Origin: Gillisella taibaishanensis
GTDB taxonomy: Bacteria > Pseudomonadota > Alphaproteobacteria > Rhizobiales > Rhizobiaceae
Assembly (NCBI RefSeq): GCF_001938985.1
Contig: NZ_MKIN01000026.1
Coordinates: 81,903 to 145,902, forward strand
Reading direction: 5' to 3'
Length of the DNA: 64,000 bases
The position numbers and the translations under genes were made by a program. How positions within the stretch are numbered: position 1 is the first letter of the stretch; each line of letters opens with the position of its first letter. Below, one piece after another: positions 43,960 to 52,676 of the stretch. Under the pieces are notes generated by a model. The model worked only from the letters and a program-made list of their open reading frames with translations. It did not search any database and was not told where the DNA came from.

Positions 43960-45978
43960 TCACAGCTCCACACCGTCATTTGGGTCCATCGAGGCTTGTC
44001 GCGCGACCTGATGCATACGGCGCGCCAGCGTGCGCGCAGAGATAGCGTTTCGCTCGGGCACGTCGTCATCTAGGTCGAACTCGTTGATTGGCGTTGTTGT
44101 TGACTCTGACACGATCTCCTTATGCGCCTCCAGGCCGGGCTCCCGGCGAAGGCCAGCATTCGCTTCATCGTCGCTTTCACTTCCGATGGGTGGCCGATTT
44201 TCTTCCGCTCCAGCAGGGTGACCGTCTTTCATCGGTCTGCCGTCCAACTGGATCGAATTCGACCAATCGTCCACGTGGCTGGGAGCTGCGCCGGCCTCGT
44301 CACTCGGTGGAGCAGACAAGACTCGTGCTCTGAGGCGCGCATCTTCGAAATAACGCGCCTTCTTCGTCCGGACCGGCGGAATGCCGGCGACCATGACGAT
44401 CTCGTCGTCCGGCGGGAGCTGCATCACTTCACCGGGCGTCAGCAGCGGCCGCGCTGTCTCGGACCTGGAAACCATCAGATGCGAGAGCCAGGGCGCCAGC
44501 CGGTGCCCGGCATAGTTCTGCATCACCCGCATCTCTGTGGCGGTCCCGAGCGAGTCTGACACACGCTTGGCCGTCCGCTCATCATTGGTGGCGAAGCTTA
44601 CCCGGACATGGCAGTTGTCGAGGATCGAATTGTTCGCCCCATAGGCCTTTTCGATCTGATTTAGGCTTTGTGCGATGAGGAAAGCCTTGATGCCGTAACC
44701 GGCCATAAAGGCGAGCGCGCTTTCGAAGAAGTCGAGGCGGCCGAGCGCGGGGAACTCGTCGAGCATCATCAGCATGCGGTGCCGGCGCTCGCGCGCGTGG
44801 AGATCCTCTGTCAGCCGCCGGCCGATCTGGTTCAGGATAAGACGTACCAATGGCTTGGTCCGGGATATATCGGACGGCGGTACTACCAAATAAAGCGTTA
44901 CCGGCTTTTTCCCACCGACTATATCGGCAATTCGCCAGTCGCATCGGCGTGTGACGGTCGCAACGACGGGATCACGGTAGAGCCCGAGGAATGACATGGC
45001 CGTGGACAGTACGCCAGAGCGTTCGTTGTCAGATTTGTTGAGCAGTTCCCGTGCAGCACTGGCGATCACCGGATGCGGTCCTTTCGACCCTAGATGCGGT
45101 GTCGTCATCATCGCCGCCAAAGTCGACTCAATGGACCGGCGCGGATCGGAGAGGAATGCGGCAACGCCGGCGAGCGTCTTGTCCTGCTCGGCATAGAGCA
45201 CATGCAGGATCGCGCCGACCAGAAGTGAGTGAGAGGTTTTCTCCCAGTGGTTTCGCTTCTCAAGTGAACCCTCTGGGTCGACCAGGACGTCGGCCACGTT
45301 CTGGACATCCCTCACCTCCCATTCGCCTTTCCTGACCTCCAACAACGGATTGTAAGCGGCCGAATTCTGGTTCGTCGGATCGAAGAGCAGCACGCGGCCG
45401 TGCCTGGCTCGGAAGCCGGCAGTGAGCTCCCAGTTCTCTCCCTTGATGTCGTGGACAATGGCCGAACCCGGCCATGTGAGAAGAGTCGGCACCACAAGCC
45501 CAACGCCCTTGCCCGACCGAGTGGGAGCAAAGCACAGGACATGTTCGGCGCCATCATGGCGGAGATAGGCGTCGTCATAGCGGCCGAGCACGACACCGTC
45601 ATCACCCAACAGCCCCGCCTTTTCGATTTCCTCATACTCGGCCCAACGGGCGGAGCCATAGGTATGGACGTCCTTGGCCTCACGTGCCCGCCAGATCGAC
45701 ATGACAACGGCAACGGCAATCGCGAGCAACCCGCCGGATGCGGCAATGGCTCCGCCTTCAAGAAACACCTGCGGCGCATAGGCGTCATAGAAGTACCACC
45801 ACCAGAAGAGAGCCGGCGGCGGATAGATCGTCAGACCGGCGAGTTCGAACCAGGGTGCTCCGAGCTGCGGCTGGAAACCGAGCCGCCACGCTGTCCATTG
45901 CGTCGCCATCCAGATCACGATGAACACGATCAGAAGAACGACGATGATCTGGCTCCAGAGGACGCGCGTGGCCGGCAA
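43960..45978 (-). CDS. traG: TraG/VirD4-type conjugative coupling protein
   Basis: The coupling protein that links the relaxosome to the type IV channel and pumps DNA. The 672-residue protein has two N-terminal membrane helices (VVLLIVFIVIWMATQW; LLAIAVAVVMSIW), Walker A APTRSGKG near residue 152, Walker B-like LMMLDEFPALGRLDFFES and the RecA-like motif AFLIAQSLNQIEKAYG. The acidic C-terminal tail after about residue 560 is typical. It lies between the relaxase gene (130 bp upstream) and copG. Confidence 0.96.
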   Translation of the reverse strand: MPATRVLWSQIIVVLLIVFIVIWMATQWTAWRLGFQPQLGAPWFELAGLTIYPPPALFWWWYFYDAYAPQVFLEGGAIAASGGLLAIAVAVVMSIWRAREAKDVHTYGSARWAEYEEIEKAGLLGDDGVVLGRYDDAYLRHDGAEHVLCFAPTRSGKGVGLVVPTLLTWPGSAIVHDIKGENWELTAGFRARHGRVLLFDPTNQNSAAYNPLLEVRKGEWEVRDVQNVADVLVDPEGSLEKRNHWEKTSHSLLVGAILHVLYAEQDKTLAGVAAFLSDPRRSIESTLAAMMTTPHLGSKGPHPVIASAARELLNKSDNERSGVLSTAMSFLGLYRDPVVATVTRRCDWRIADIVGGKKPVTLYLVVPPSDISRTKPLVRLILNQIGRRLTEDLHARERRHRMLMMLDEFPALGRLDFFESALAFMAGYGIKAFLIAQSLNQIEKAYGANNSILDNCHVRVSFATNDERTAKRVSDSLGTATEMRVMQNYAGHRLAPWLSHLMVSRSETARPLLTPGEVMQLPPDDEIVMVAGIPPVRTKKARYFEDARLRARVLSAPPSDEAGAAPSHVDDWSNSIQLDGRPMKDGHPAGAEENRPPIGSESDDEANAGLRREPGLEAHKEIVSESTTTPINEFDLDDDVPERNAISARTLARRMHQVARQASMDPNDGVEL

Positions 45979-46108
45979 TCAGACGTTTTCCTTTCCAGCG
46001 ACAAAGCAGGCGGACATTGGAAAGCGAAGGCGCGGCGTGTTGCAACACGCACGAACGGGGGTATCGCAGGTGAGCGAAGCGTATCGCAAAAATACTTGGA
46101 CGCTGCGG

Positions 46109-47851
46109 TCAAAGACCGAGGCCGCGTTTGCGGCCGAAGCTCCAGTCGACGCCGCCGTCTGAGCGAGCAACGCCGGAGATGTGCTGTCCGAGATGCTTTT
46201 CCATGGACGGGGTCCAGGGCACAAGCTTGAAACCAAGTCCGTCATCCACCATCGCGAAGCGTCCGGATGCAAGCACAAAGCGCTGCCGATAGGTTCCGGC
46301 AACATAGTCGCCCTGCCCCGCCTTCTGGAACGGCATGTTCATATCCTGCGAAAGCTTTTCGCCAACCGCGTTGAGCTCACGCTCACTCAAGGTACCGAGG
46401 AGGTTTGGGGCGAAGATGACTTGGCCCGCCTCACGCCGGGCAAGCCCTTTATCGATCAGATGCTCGGTCCGTGTCTCCATCGCCTGTCGCACCTCGAGTC
46501 CAAAGCCGTAGCCGGGATCGCGCGCAGCACTGCCGATCAATTGCCTGTCGAGCCAGGTCGCACCGTCAGCCTTGATCTGCGCGTCCAGCGCAAAATCTGA
46601 ACGAACGGCGAGCGACGCCCTGCCCTCGCCCTTGGCATCCTCGAAGTCACGCAGCTCGACGATCGAGCCCGGCGCGCCGTCACCGGTCGCTTCCAGATCG
46701 GGAAAGCGGATGTGATGGGCGCGGCCATCGATGCCATCGACGACCGCAAAAGCCGTGCCGTTGAGCTCGTCATCGTGGCCGCGTGCGAGTAGCCGGCCGA
46801 TGATCTGCGATCCATGTCGTTCACCGCCAAGCACATAATCAGCAGTCGCGCGCTCTATGCCCTGATCGGTCAAAGCCCGATGCATCCGCTTGATGACGTC
46901 ACCACGGATGCCCAGCTCACGCAACGTTTCCTCCGCTTCATCGCGGAGGATCCACTGACCGCCGCCGACGGATTGGGCCAAACCAAGCCGCTCCAGATAT
47001 CGAAGCCGGCCGACCTTCTGAACGAGGTAGGAGTCCGGCTGCCGGTCCGGCGATGGCGCCACATCGATGATGCCATTCGGTCCGGCGTCGGCGGCAAGCT
47101 GGCGATCTAACCTGGTCCAGCGGTCCGCCTCGATCTGGCGTTCAAGTGAGCGGCAAACGTCGTGCTCGGTCCGCGGTCCCAGTTCCTGCGTAAGGAGGTC
47201 CTGGGCGCGGTCGCGAAGGCCCGAGCGGATATAGTCGCGGTCGATGACGAGATCCTGTCCGTTGTCGGTGCGACCGCGCACGATCACATGGACATGGGGA
47301 TTGTCGGTATTCCAGTGATCGACACCGGCCCAGTCGAGCTTCGTGCCGAGATCCTTTTCGGCCCGGCGCATCAGTTCGCGGGTGAAGCGTTTGAGATCCT
47401 CCAAGTCGACCGCATCTTCCGGCGAGACGATGAAGCGGAAATGATGCCGATCGGCCTCCAAGCGCCCGGCGAATGCCTCGACGTCTACAGTATCATCCTC
47501 GGGCCCGAACAGCCGCGCCTTCTCACCGTCACGGGTGACACCTTCGCGGCGGAGGTAATCAAGGTGACGGGTGAGAGGCGCGCGCTGCCCATTGTTGCGC
47601 ACGACGCGCGCCTTCACAGTGCAAAGCCGCGTGCGGCCGGTGATCAGGCGATTAGCGCGGATGCTGGCAACACGGCCGCGTGCAAAGCTAGGGCTTCGGC
47701 CCTTTCCGTTGCTGATCTTGCCGGACCGAGACACGCGCCCGCCAGCCTGCTCGACGGCAGCGAGCGCCTGGGCGATGAAGGGCCGCGCCCTCTGACTGCG
47801 GGAGGAGCGGATGCGGCCGGTCCGGACGCGAAAATCATCGTCACTGGCCAT
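46109..47851 (-). CDS. VirD2-family relaxase with DUF3363
   Basis: A 580-residue conjugative relaxase that should nick oriT and lead the strand into the recipient. The N-terminal 250 residues hold the relaxase core: HLDYLRREGVTRDG, HFRFIVSPEDA, and the metal-binding histidines of NTDNPHVHVIVRG near residues 183-192. The rest matches the DUF3363 region of rhizobial relaxases (DFALDAQIKADGATWLDRQL). Start ATG 47851 shares its A with the stop of a small upstream ORF (TGATG). An AT-richer region with inverted repeats lies directly upstream. Confidence 0.93.
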   Translation of the reverse strand: MASDDDFRVRTGRIRSSRSQRARPFIAQALAAVEQAGGRVSRSGKISNGKGRSPSFARGRVASIRANRLITGRTRLCTVKARVVRNNGQRAPLTRHLDYLRREGVTRDGEKARLFGPEDDTVDVEAFAGRLEADRHHFRFIVSPEDAVDLEDLKRFTRELMRRAEKDLGTKLDWAGVDHWNTDNPHVHVIVRGRTDNGQDLVIDRDYIRSGLRDRAQDLLTQELGPRTEHDVCRSLERQIEADRWTRLDRQLAADAGPNGIIDVAPSPDRQPDSYLVQKVGRLRYLERLGLAQSVGGGQWILRDEAEETLRELGIRGDVIKRMHRALTDQGIERATADYVLGGERHGSQIIGRLLARGHDDELNGTAFAVVDGIDGRAHHIRFPDLEATGDGAPGSIVELRDFEDAKGEGRASLAVRSDFALDAQIKADGATWLDRQLIGSAARDPGYGFGLEVRQAMETRTEHLIDKGLARREAGQVIFAPNLLGTLSERELNAVGEKLSQDMNMPFQKAGQGDYVAGTYRQRFVLASGRFAMVDDGLGFKLVPWTPSMEKHLGQHISGVARSDGGVDWSFGRKRGLGL

Positions 47852-48096
47852 CAGAAGTTCCGGTGCGATGTGCGATTATCATTGATAATGCGACATAAAT
47901 TCGGATGCCAGCACATCGCATCTAACATTGATGATGTGCACAGATGGCCAAAATCCCCAACTAAAACAACCGACCGACCGAGCCGCGATGTGCGGCCTTT
48001 TATCTTGCCATACCCGGTTGCTTCTTCGGCTCCCTCGCCATCACCCACAAAAGCTACGACGCCGTCCGCCACGACGCGCAAAGCCCTGCCTCTCAT
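47851..48096 (-). CDS. Small ORF coupled to both neighbours, unknown
   Basis: An 81-residue open frame on the minus strand between the transglycosylase and relaxase genes. Its ATG overlaps the transglycosylase stop (ATGA) and its stop overlaps the relaxase ATG (TGATG), the coupling seen elsewhere in this operon. The product (MRGRALRVVADGVVAFVGDG) resembles nothing I recognise, and its last 30 codons cover inverted repeats that may be oriT or an operator, so it may be a non-coding spacer that stays open by chance. Confidence 0.35.
   Translation of the reverse strand: MRGRALRVVADGVVAFVGDGEGAEEATGYGKIKGRTSRLGRSVVLVGDFGHLCTSSMLDAMCWHPNLCRIINDNRTSHRNF
47868..47939. promoter_or_regulatory. Inverted-repeat region upstream of the relaxase, candidate oriT or operator
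   Basis: Two inverted repeats: ATGTGCGATTATC with GATAATGCGACAT (47868-47896, 10 of 13 positions paired), and GCACATC with GATGTGC (47911-47939, perfect). GATGTGC also occurs at 47867-47873. The block is AT-richer than its surroundings and abuts the relaxase gene, where rhizobial elements can carry oriT. No nick-site consensus was recognised. Confidence 0.35.
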
Positions 48097-48851
48097 GGCT
48101 GCCCTCCCTCGCCAGGCCCCCGCCGGACAAACAAGCCTGATGAGGCAGGCGCAAGCGCCGAAAGATCGACGATCGGGGTCCCGTCGGCGGAGCGTTTCGA
48201 CAGTCTTCCGCTTGATGCGCTATTGTCTCGATCGATGTCGCCCTGCTGCACGAAGAATAGCGGTGCATTGGCCCATTCATTGCGCCCTGAACTGACGGCG
48301 ATCCGCACGGTTGGCGCAGCTTCTGTGTCGATCATCGGCACGAGTTTTGCGATGTAGTCGATTGTTTCCTGCGGCAACGGATCGCCCGTGACGAGATGCT
48401 TTTCATAGCGGCCGGGGCCGGCATTGTAGGCGGCGAGAAAGCCGGGCGAACCGTAGAGATCGTGCAATTCGGCGAGATAAGCGGCGCCCGCCAGGATGTT
48501 GTCGCGCGGATTGAATGCATCCTCGCCGAGGTCGTGGCGCGCACGCAATTCGTTCCACGTCCCCGGCATGATCTGCATCAGACCCATCGCGCCTTTCGGC
48601 GAGATCGCGGAAGGATCACTGCGGCTTTCAACGCGGATCACGGCGCGTATCCAGCGCTCCGGAATGGCAAAGCGTTTGGCGGCCTCGGCAACGACGCCGG
48701 CATATGGGTCCGATGGATTGGAGGCAGCTAGGCGGCGATCAAAACGCTCACTCGCTGGCGGATCGGCCGACGCCCCACAGGGCAGCGAAGCGATCAATGC
48801 AAGGACGATCGGTAACGCGAAAATCGCTCTGTAGACATAACGGCGGCCCAT
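48093..48851 (-). CDS. Lytic transglycosylase of the conjugation system
   Basis: A 252-residue VirB1-like SLT-domain enzyme that locally opens peptidoglycan for channel assembly. A signal peptide (YRAIFALPIVLALIASLPCG) precedes the lysozyme-like domain with catalytic Glu in AVIRVESRSDPSAISPKGAM, GLMQIMPGTW, ILAGAAYLAEL and FLAAYNAGPGRYE. Start 48851 is chosen because it places the signal peptide at the N-terminus; the frame is open to 49151, and ATG 49094 near the DUF736 stop is a possible longer start. The stop overlaps the next ORF. Confidence 0.9.
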   Translation of the reverse strand: MGRRYVYRAIFALPIVLALIASLPCGASADPPASERFDRRLAASNPSDPYAGVVAEAAKRFAIPERWIRAVIRVESRSDPSAISPKGAMGLMQIMPGTWNELRARHDLGEDAFNPRDNILAGAAYLAELHDLYGSPGFLAAYNAGPGRYEKHLVTGDPLPQETIDYIAKLVPMIDTEAAPTVRIAVSSGRNEWANAPLFFVQQGDIDRDNSASSGRLSKRSADGTPIVDLSALAPASSGLFVRRGPGEGGQP

Positions 48852-49098
48852 CTCTCGAAACGCAACGAGCCTGCCATCGTGCTCACTGCGGTCAAGGGCA
48901 AGGCTCCGCCGGCGGCGATTTTCCGGACGGGCATCGCTGGAAGCCAGTACCGCCATCCAGAAAATCGCCCGCCGCCCTTGACCTTCGCTGCGCGCGACGG
49001 CCGTCGAATAGGCGATCGGGTCGGGGGGATTGATCAGCGCCCGATCAATCAAGGGGATTGGGCTTGAAGAGCCGCGGGAACGACTATCTCGCATGACT

Positions 49099-49425
49099 TC
49101 AACCCTGTTCGTCGCGCCGGATTTTGCGCGTCCAATGCAGGTTCCAGACATCCTTCCTGGTGTCGGATTCGAACATGCGGGCGCGGATCGGTTCTACGAA
49201 AGACGGATCGTCGATTGCGACGGAGAGATAGCTACCGGCCCGCTCACCAGTGCGATCCCAGGCGGCGCCGACCTCCTGTCCCGAAGCGAAAATACGGTGG
49301 TTCGGCGCGTTCTCGGCGTCCGATTCCTCGGCTGGCAGGATGGTGACTTCGATGTCGAGGGTGAGCGTACGGATGCGTCCGAAGAAGCCATCTTCCTTAC
49401 GCGTGAAGATACCGATCTGCGTCAT
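49099..49425 (-). CDS. DUF736 protein (copy 1)
   Basis: A 108-residue protein of the DUF736 family, common on rhizobial conjugative plasmids and ICEs. It begins TQIGIFTRKEDGFFGRIRTL, contains SYLSVAIDDPSFVEPIRAR and a basic C-terminus. No biochemical function is known to me. Start 49425 overlaps the traF stop (ATGA). A second DUF736 gene is at 57250-57564 with a clearly different sequence (for example SLVETEGDGELALIWSRRR), so the two are paralogues from different plasmid-like blocks. Confidence 0.9.
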   Translation of the reverse strand: MTQIGIFTRKEDGFFGRIRTLTLDIEVTILPAEESDAENAPNHRIFASGQEVGAAWDRTGERAGSYLSVAIDDPSFVEPIRARMFESDTRKDVWNLHWTRKIRRDEQG

Positions 49426-49973
49426 GGATTTTGCCTTTCCTTGGTTACTGAAGGTGATGTTGGTGGGTCGTAATAGGTCCATAGGGGGACGGCGCGACCG
49501 ATGACGGTCGACAGCGGAAGCACCCCGAAATAGCGGCCATCAAGGCTGTCACGCACATCCCAGTTCATGAAGAAGGCCTGGCCCTTTTCGACTGTGATGC
49601 AGCCCTGCCAGACGGGCAGCGGGCGACCGCGGCTGTCGCGGTCGAGTGCTTCGCCATAAACCATGTCATAGGCGCTGATCGCTTTGTCGTGGCGGCAGAC
49701 TTTTGTGCCGGAGAGCGCGAGCACGCGCTTCAGTAGCGGCACGCCTTTGGGCAGATAGCCGCGCTGTTCAAGGAAGCTCGCGAGCTCGTTGGGTGGCATC
49801 ACGACGGCAAGATCGGTGACATCAAACTGCTCGACCGACTCGATACGATAGAGCCCAATCGGCGCGCTGGCCGAGGCATTCCAGATGAACTTCTTCTGCG
49901 GATGGAAGAAGACAAGGCCCGTGGTGAAGAGAGCCGAAACATAGGTCGCGATGACCCAGGCAAAGCGCGTCAT
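49422..49973 (-). CDS. traF: TraF, S26-family conjugative signal peptidase
   Basis: A 183-residue S26 peptidase of the TraF type, which in RP4 processes and cyclises the TrbC pilin. One N-terminal membrane helix, then SASAPIGLYRIESV with the catalytic Ser, LLKRVLALSGTKVC with the catalytic Lys, and FFMNWDVRDSLDGRYFGVLP. Overlaps DUF736 and DUF2840 genes by ATGA junctions. In ICEMlSymR7A a traF gene is downstream of rdfS and controlled with excision. Confidence 0.92.
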   Translation of the reverse strand: MTRFAWVIATYVSALFTTGLVFFHPQKKFIWNASASAPIGLYRIESVEQFDVTDLAVVMPPNELASFLEQRGYLPKGVPLLKRVLALSGTKVCRHDKAISAYDMVYGEALDRDSRGRPLPVWQGCITVEKGQAFFMNWDVRDSLDGRYFGVLPLSTVIGRAVPLWTYYDPPTSPSVTKERQNP

Positions 49974-50488
49974 CGGGCCTCTCCGTCGTCGTCGAAGCCG
50001 CCAATTGCCGCCCGCTTCTGCCAGGCGCGATGCTGCTCGCGTGAATAGGCGTGGAAGGGCTCATTAACGCTGAGCCGGTTGTGGAGATGTCGCCAATGAT
50101 CCGGCGACACATCGGCGGGTTCGATGCCGAGCGCCTCGATCGCGTCGATGGCGAAGAGCACGGTTTCGACCTTCGACCAGCCATGGAGCCTGAGCAGGAT
50201 CTCGCCGCCGGGGCGGACGAATGGCAGCGTCTGATAGCTCTCGCCGGCGCGGACAGCGCGAACGATGTCGATGCGCGAGATAACCGTGCCATAGTCGTTG
50301 GCCGCCCAGCGGACGAAGGCGAAGAGGCTGCCGGGCGCGAAACCAACGATGCGCTTCTCACGGCCGATCCGCTGCTCGGCGATGGTTTCGCCAAAGCGGA
50401 TCCAGTGCTCGATCTTGCCCTTTCGCCACGTGAGCTCCACTGCGGTCGCATCTGTGGGGAACCCATCCGGTCTCTGCAGCGTGTTCAA
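49970..50488 (-). CDS. DUF2840 protein
   Basis: A 172-residue DUF2840 protein (VELTWRKGKIEHWIRFGETI, FAFVRWAANDYGTVISRIDI, PDHWRHLHNRLSVNEPFHAY). The family is nearly always upstream of traF in alphaproteobacterial conjugative elements; its function is unknown. In most such elements a ParA-type ATPase gene precedes DUF2840; here the upstream 260 bp hold iteron repeats instead. Confidence 0.9.
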   Translation of the reverse strand: MNTLQRPDGFPTDATAVELTWRKGKIEHWIRFGETIAEQRIGREKRIVGFAPGSLFAFVRWAANDYGTVISRIDIVRAVRAGESYQTLPFVRPGGEILLRLHGWSKVETVLFAIDAIEALGIEPADVSPDHWRHLHNRLSVNEPFHAYSREQHRAWQKRAAIGGFDDDGEAR

Positions 50489-50663
50489 GACGCCTCTCCC
50501 CGGTTCGAGAAGTGGCGTACTATCGTGGAGGCTGAGCGGCTGATGGCCAATTGTTCGACGGCTGCTGCAGTCTCGCTCGAAGGCGTTAGGAAGAATCCGA
50601 AGGATTCTTTGTTAGCACAGTTAGGAGCGCAGATTGCTGAAGCGGAAGAACCAGTTAGGTCTG

Positions 50664-50733
50664 TTTTCGGTCCCCGATAGCACGGGTTTTCGGTCCCTGA
50701 TGGCACGGGCTTTCCGGTCCTCGATAGCACGGG
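50664..50733. repeat. Three tandem iterons, candidate replication origin
   Basis: Three direct repeats of 23-24 bp (50664-50686, 50687-50709, 50710-50733) share the core CGGTCCCCGATAGCACGGG with few differences. They lie 16 bp beyond the repA stop. A sequence close to a DnaA box (CTGTCCACA) follows at 50735-50743. Iterons next to a RepA-type gene are the usual form of a plasmid or ICE oriV. Confidence 0.7.
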
Positions 50734-50749
50734 TCTGTCCACAGGCTGC

Positions 50750-51622
50750 TCACAGTCTCGCCGACTTGCGGCGCTTCAACTTGAGCGGCGCTGCAAGACG
50801 ATCGGTGAGGAGAGGTTTAAAAGTGAGCCGCGTGCGACCGTCCGGATCACCAACGATGGCGAGGTGATAGCCGGGCAATGGCTGGCGCTGGACGATGGAG
50901 CGAAGGTCGTAGCAAAAGTGCTTGAGCGGCGAGAGGCTCCCGGATTTGAGATGCAGATGCTCAAGATCGAAGCTCCAGCCCCAGGTCTGGCGACCGCCAT
51001 GTTTGCGCACCAGACGGTAGAGCCAGCGCTCGAGGCCGCCCGTCAGATCGAAATAGGCGTCATCGATCGTCAGGATCAGCGCGTTGTCGAGAACACCGGC
51101 ATAGAACCAGTCCGGCAGGATCATCTCGATACCGAGCGGCCGGCCCCTGTCGTCCAGCCGCTCCTTCCATTCGGCAATCCAGGAAAAGCGATGGCGCCGC
51201 CGTTCCGACGGCTGGCGGATCGAGGTGACTACCGTGGTCGATTGCAGCCGATCGAGCGCGGCCTTCAGCCGCTCGTAGCTGCGAGCGGAGTCGTCGCGAT
51301 TGATGAAGGTGAGGATTTCATAGGGGGTTGCCGACATGAACCGCGATGTGCGCAAGCCCTTGTCGCGCGCCTCGACGATCTGCGAAGCCGCCCAAATCAG
51401 GATATCGGCGTCCCAGATGGTCGCCATACCGTGTTCTGCGGTTGCCTCGACGCGGATGGCAACGTCTCCCATCTTGAAATCGATCGGCCGAACACGGCGG
51501 GACTTGGCGAGCGAGAAGAACGGCCAGGACATGAGGTCCTGGGCGTCCCGCGCCGCGATATCCCCACCCCGCGCCTGGAAGAGTTCGAGCTGCTGGCCCT
51601 GATAAGTGCGATGCGTTGTCAT
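50750..51622 (-). CDS. repA: Replication initiator RepA-like protein
   Basis: A 290-residue RepA-like initiator (RPA family of proteobacterial plasmids and ICEs). Features: SWPFFSLAKSRRVRPIDFKM, the winged-helix region SARSYERLKAALDRLQSTTV, IEMILPDWFYAGVLDNALIL and RWLYRLVRKHGGRQTWGWSF. Such genes let ICEs replicate after excision. Next to iterons and downstream of the rdfS-like gene (14 bp), it is part of the same minus-strand transcription unit. Confidence 0.92.
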   Translation of the reverse strand: MTTHRTYQGQQLELFQARGGDIAARDAQDLMSWPFFSLAKSRRVRPIDFKMGDVAIRVEATAEHGMATIWDADILIWAASQIVEARDKGLRTSRFMSATPYEILTFINRDDSARSYERLKAALDRLQSTTVVTSIRQPSERRRHRFSWIAEWKERLDDRGRPLGIEMILPDWFYAGVLDNALILTIDDAYFDLTGGLERWLYRLVRKHGGRQTWGWSFDLEHLHLKSGSLSPLKHFCYDLRSIVQRQPLPGYHLAIVGDPDGRTRLTFKPLLTDRLAAPLKLKRRKSARL

Positions 51623-51636
51623 GGAAGAGACCGCAC

Positions 51637-51900
51637 CTATCGCGCCGTGCAGGCAGCGGGAATGAGGGTCGGTTTCGCTCGTGCTTTTGCCGCCTCGGAC
51701 GTCGAATGCCGGGCGGCTGCTTCAACCCATGCCTCCAGATCGGTGACTGAATAGACGACGCGGCCGCCGAGCTTGCGATAGATCGGGCCGGTTCCCTCGC
51801 AGCGGTGCTTTTCCAATGTACGCGGAGAAAGATCGAGCAGGCGGGCGGCTTCGGGTGTGCGCACGAAACGCGGCCAATTGGAATCGGTTTTCTGCTGCAT
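51637..51900 (-). CDS. RdfS-like excisionase (AlpA/MerR-type HTH)
   Basis: An 87-residue winged-HTH protein: RTPEAARLLDLSPRTLEKHR, GTGPIYRKLGGRVVYSVTDL, EAWVEAAARH, the AlpA/recombination-directionality-factor pattern. It is placed directly after the fseA-like gene and before repA. In ICEMlSymR7A the equivalent RdfS drives excision and is switched on by FseA. The family does not prove which recombinase it serves; the serine recombinase at 62237 would be an unusual partner for an AlpA-type factor, so a tyrosine integrase outside the window is possible. Confidence 0.8.
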   Translation of the reverse strand: MQQKTDSNWPRFVRTPEAARLLDLSPRTLEKHRCEGTGPIYRKLGGRVVYSVTDLEAWVEAAARHSTSEAAKARAKPTLIPAACTAR

Positions 51901-51991
51901 CTTGGGCCTCCGTCACAACCGCCACGGAACGGGCGGATCGGTTGCGAGGATGGCGAAGATCAGCGGGCAAGGCGGAGTGACAAAATTCGCG

Positions 51992-52027
51992 CACTCCTAT
52001 GAGTGTCCCCCATCGACGGTACGATGG
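51992..52027. promoter_or_regulatory. Two adjacent inverted repeats before the rdfS-like gene
   Basis: CACTC-ctat-GAGTG (51992-52005) and CCATCG-acggta-CGATGG (52010-52027) are perfect inverted repeats lying 92-127 bp upstream of the rdfS-like start. They are candidates for the binding site of the FseA-like activator or a repressor. Confidence 0.4.
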
Positions 52028-52064
52028 ATGGACGGAGAGATGGCGCGAGATCAGAGCTCTTTGC

Positions 52065-52676
52065 TTATTCGGAGTCGGGCTTGAGCAAGCGGCGATAGCC
52101 ATCCTTGATCAACTGCTGCGCGGTCGTGAGCAGACGATGAAGGCGGCGGCGTTCCGGGCAATTCTTCCAGTCGAGCGAGCGTAGCTTCTTCAGCGCCGGA
52201 TTGAACAGCACGCTTGCAACGTTCTGCCTGGACACGCCCTTGCTGACGCCATCCCACGCGCGCAGCATCAGACTGAAGCGGTGAATTCGATAGGGAGAGA
52301 AACGCTGCCAGCGTGGTGGCGGACCGGAAGATGGTTCGGATAGCCAGCGGTGCCATCGCTGCAGGCTTTGAAGGCGCTCGGCGAGATGCGCATCGAGCGG
52401 AATGAGAACGGCAGCTTTAAGCGGCGCATCGCCTTCTGGAAACCAGAGACGGTGAATGCCGTCACTGTCCGTCAGATGAACATGTAAACCGCCAGCGTTG
52501 ATGGCGGTGGTGGCCGGCAGCGCGCCGGGCTGAAGTTCAAGGCAATCGGTAAAACCGGGTGGTGCCGGGGTTATGATCAGAGTTGCCGGATCATAATGTG
52601 GGAGCCAAATCGGATTGGCCTTAGTGGCCGGCAGGTCAGGATCGGCCGGGAAACAAAACACCCCAACGCCGGGCAA
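52065..52676 (-). CDS. FseA-like activator, DUF2285 part (reached by +1 frameshift)
   Basis: This frame encodes the DUF2285 part of an excision activator like FseA of ICEMlSymR7A: ADPDLPATKANPIWLPHYDP, PLKAAVLIPLDAHLAERLQS and the DUF2285 terminus AQQLIKDGYRRLLKPDSE. It has no good start: the open frame begins with a TTG inside the upstream ORF. The preceding DUF6499 ORF ends WGVLFPGRS, while this frame reads FPADPDLPA over the same bases. A single +1 shift at CCC-G (52650-52647) joins them into a normal-looking 262-residue DUF6499-DUF2285 protein. In ICEMlSymR7A such a shift is programmed and limits excision. Confidence 0.8.
   Translation of the reverse strand: MPGVGVFCFPADPDLPATKANPIWLPHYDPATLIITPAPPGFTDCLELQPGALPATTAINAGGLHVHLTDSDGIHRLWFPEGDAPLKAAVLIPLDAHLAERLQSLQRWHRWLSEPSSGPPPRWQRFSPYRIHRFSLMLRAWDGVSKGVSRQNVASVLFNPALKKLRSLDWKNCPERRRLHRLLTTAQQLIKDGYRRLLKPDSE

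Noticed and set aside
50051..50680. 209-residue plus-strand ORF opposite DUF2840
   Set aside because: It is antisense to a well-supported family gene in a tight operon and shows no domain.
50485..50742. 85-residue minus-strand ORF between repA and DUF2840 with an ATGA overlap
   Set aside because: Its first half is translation of the iterons and the rest shows no ParA motif or other domain; the overlap may be chance.
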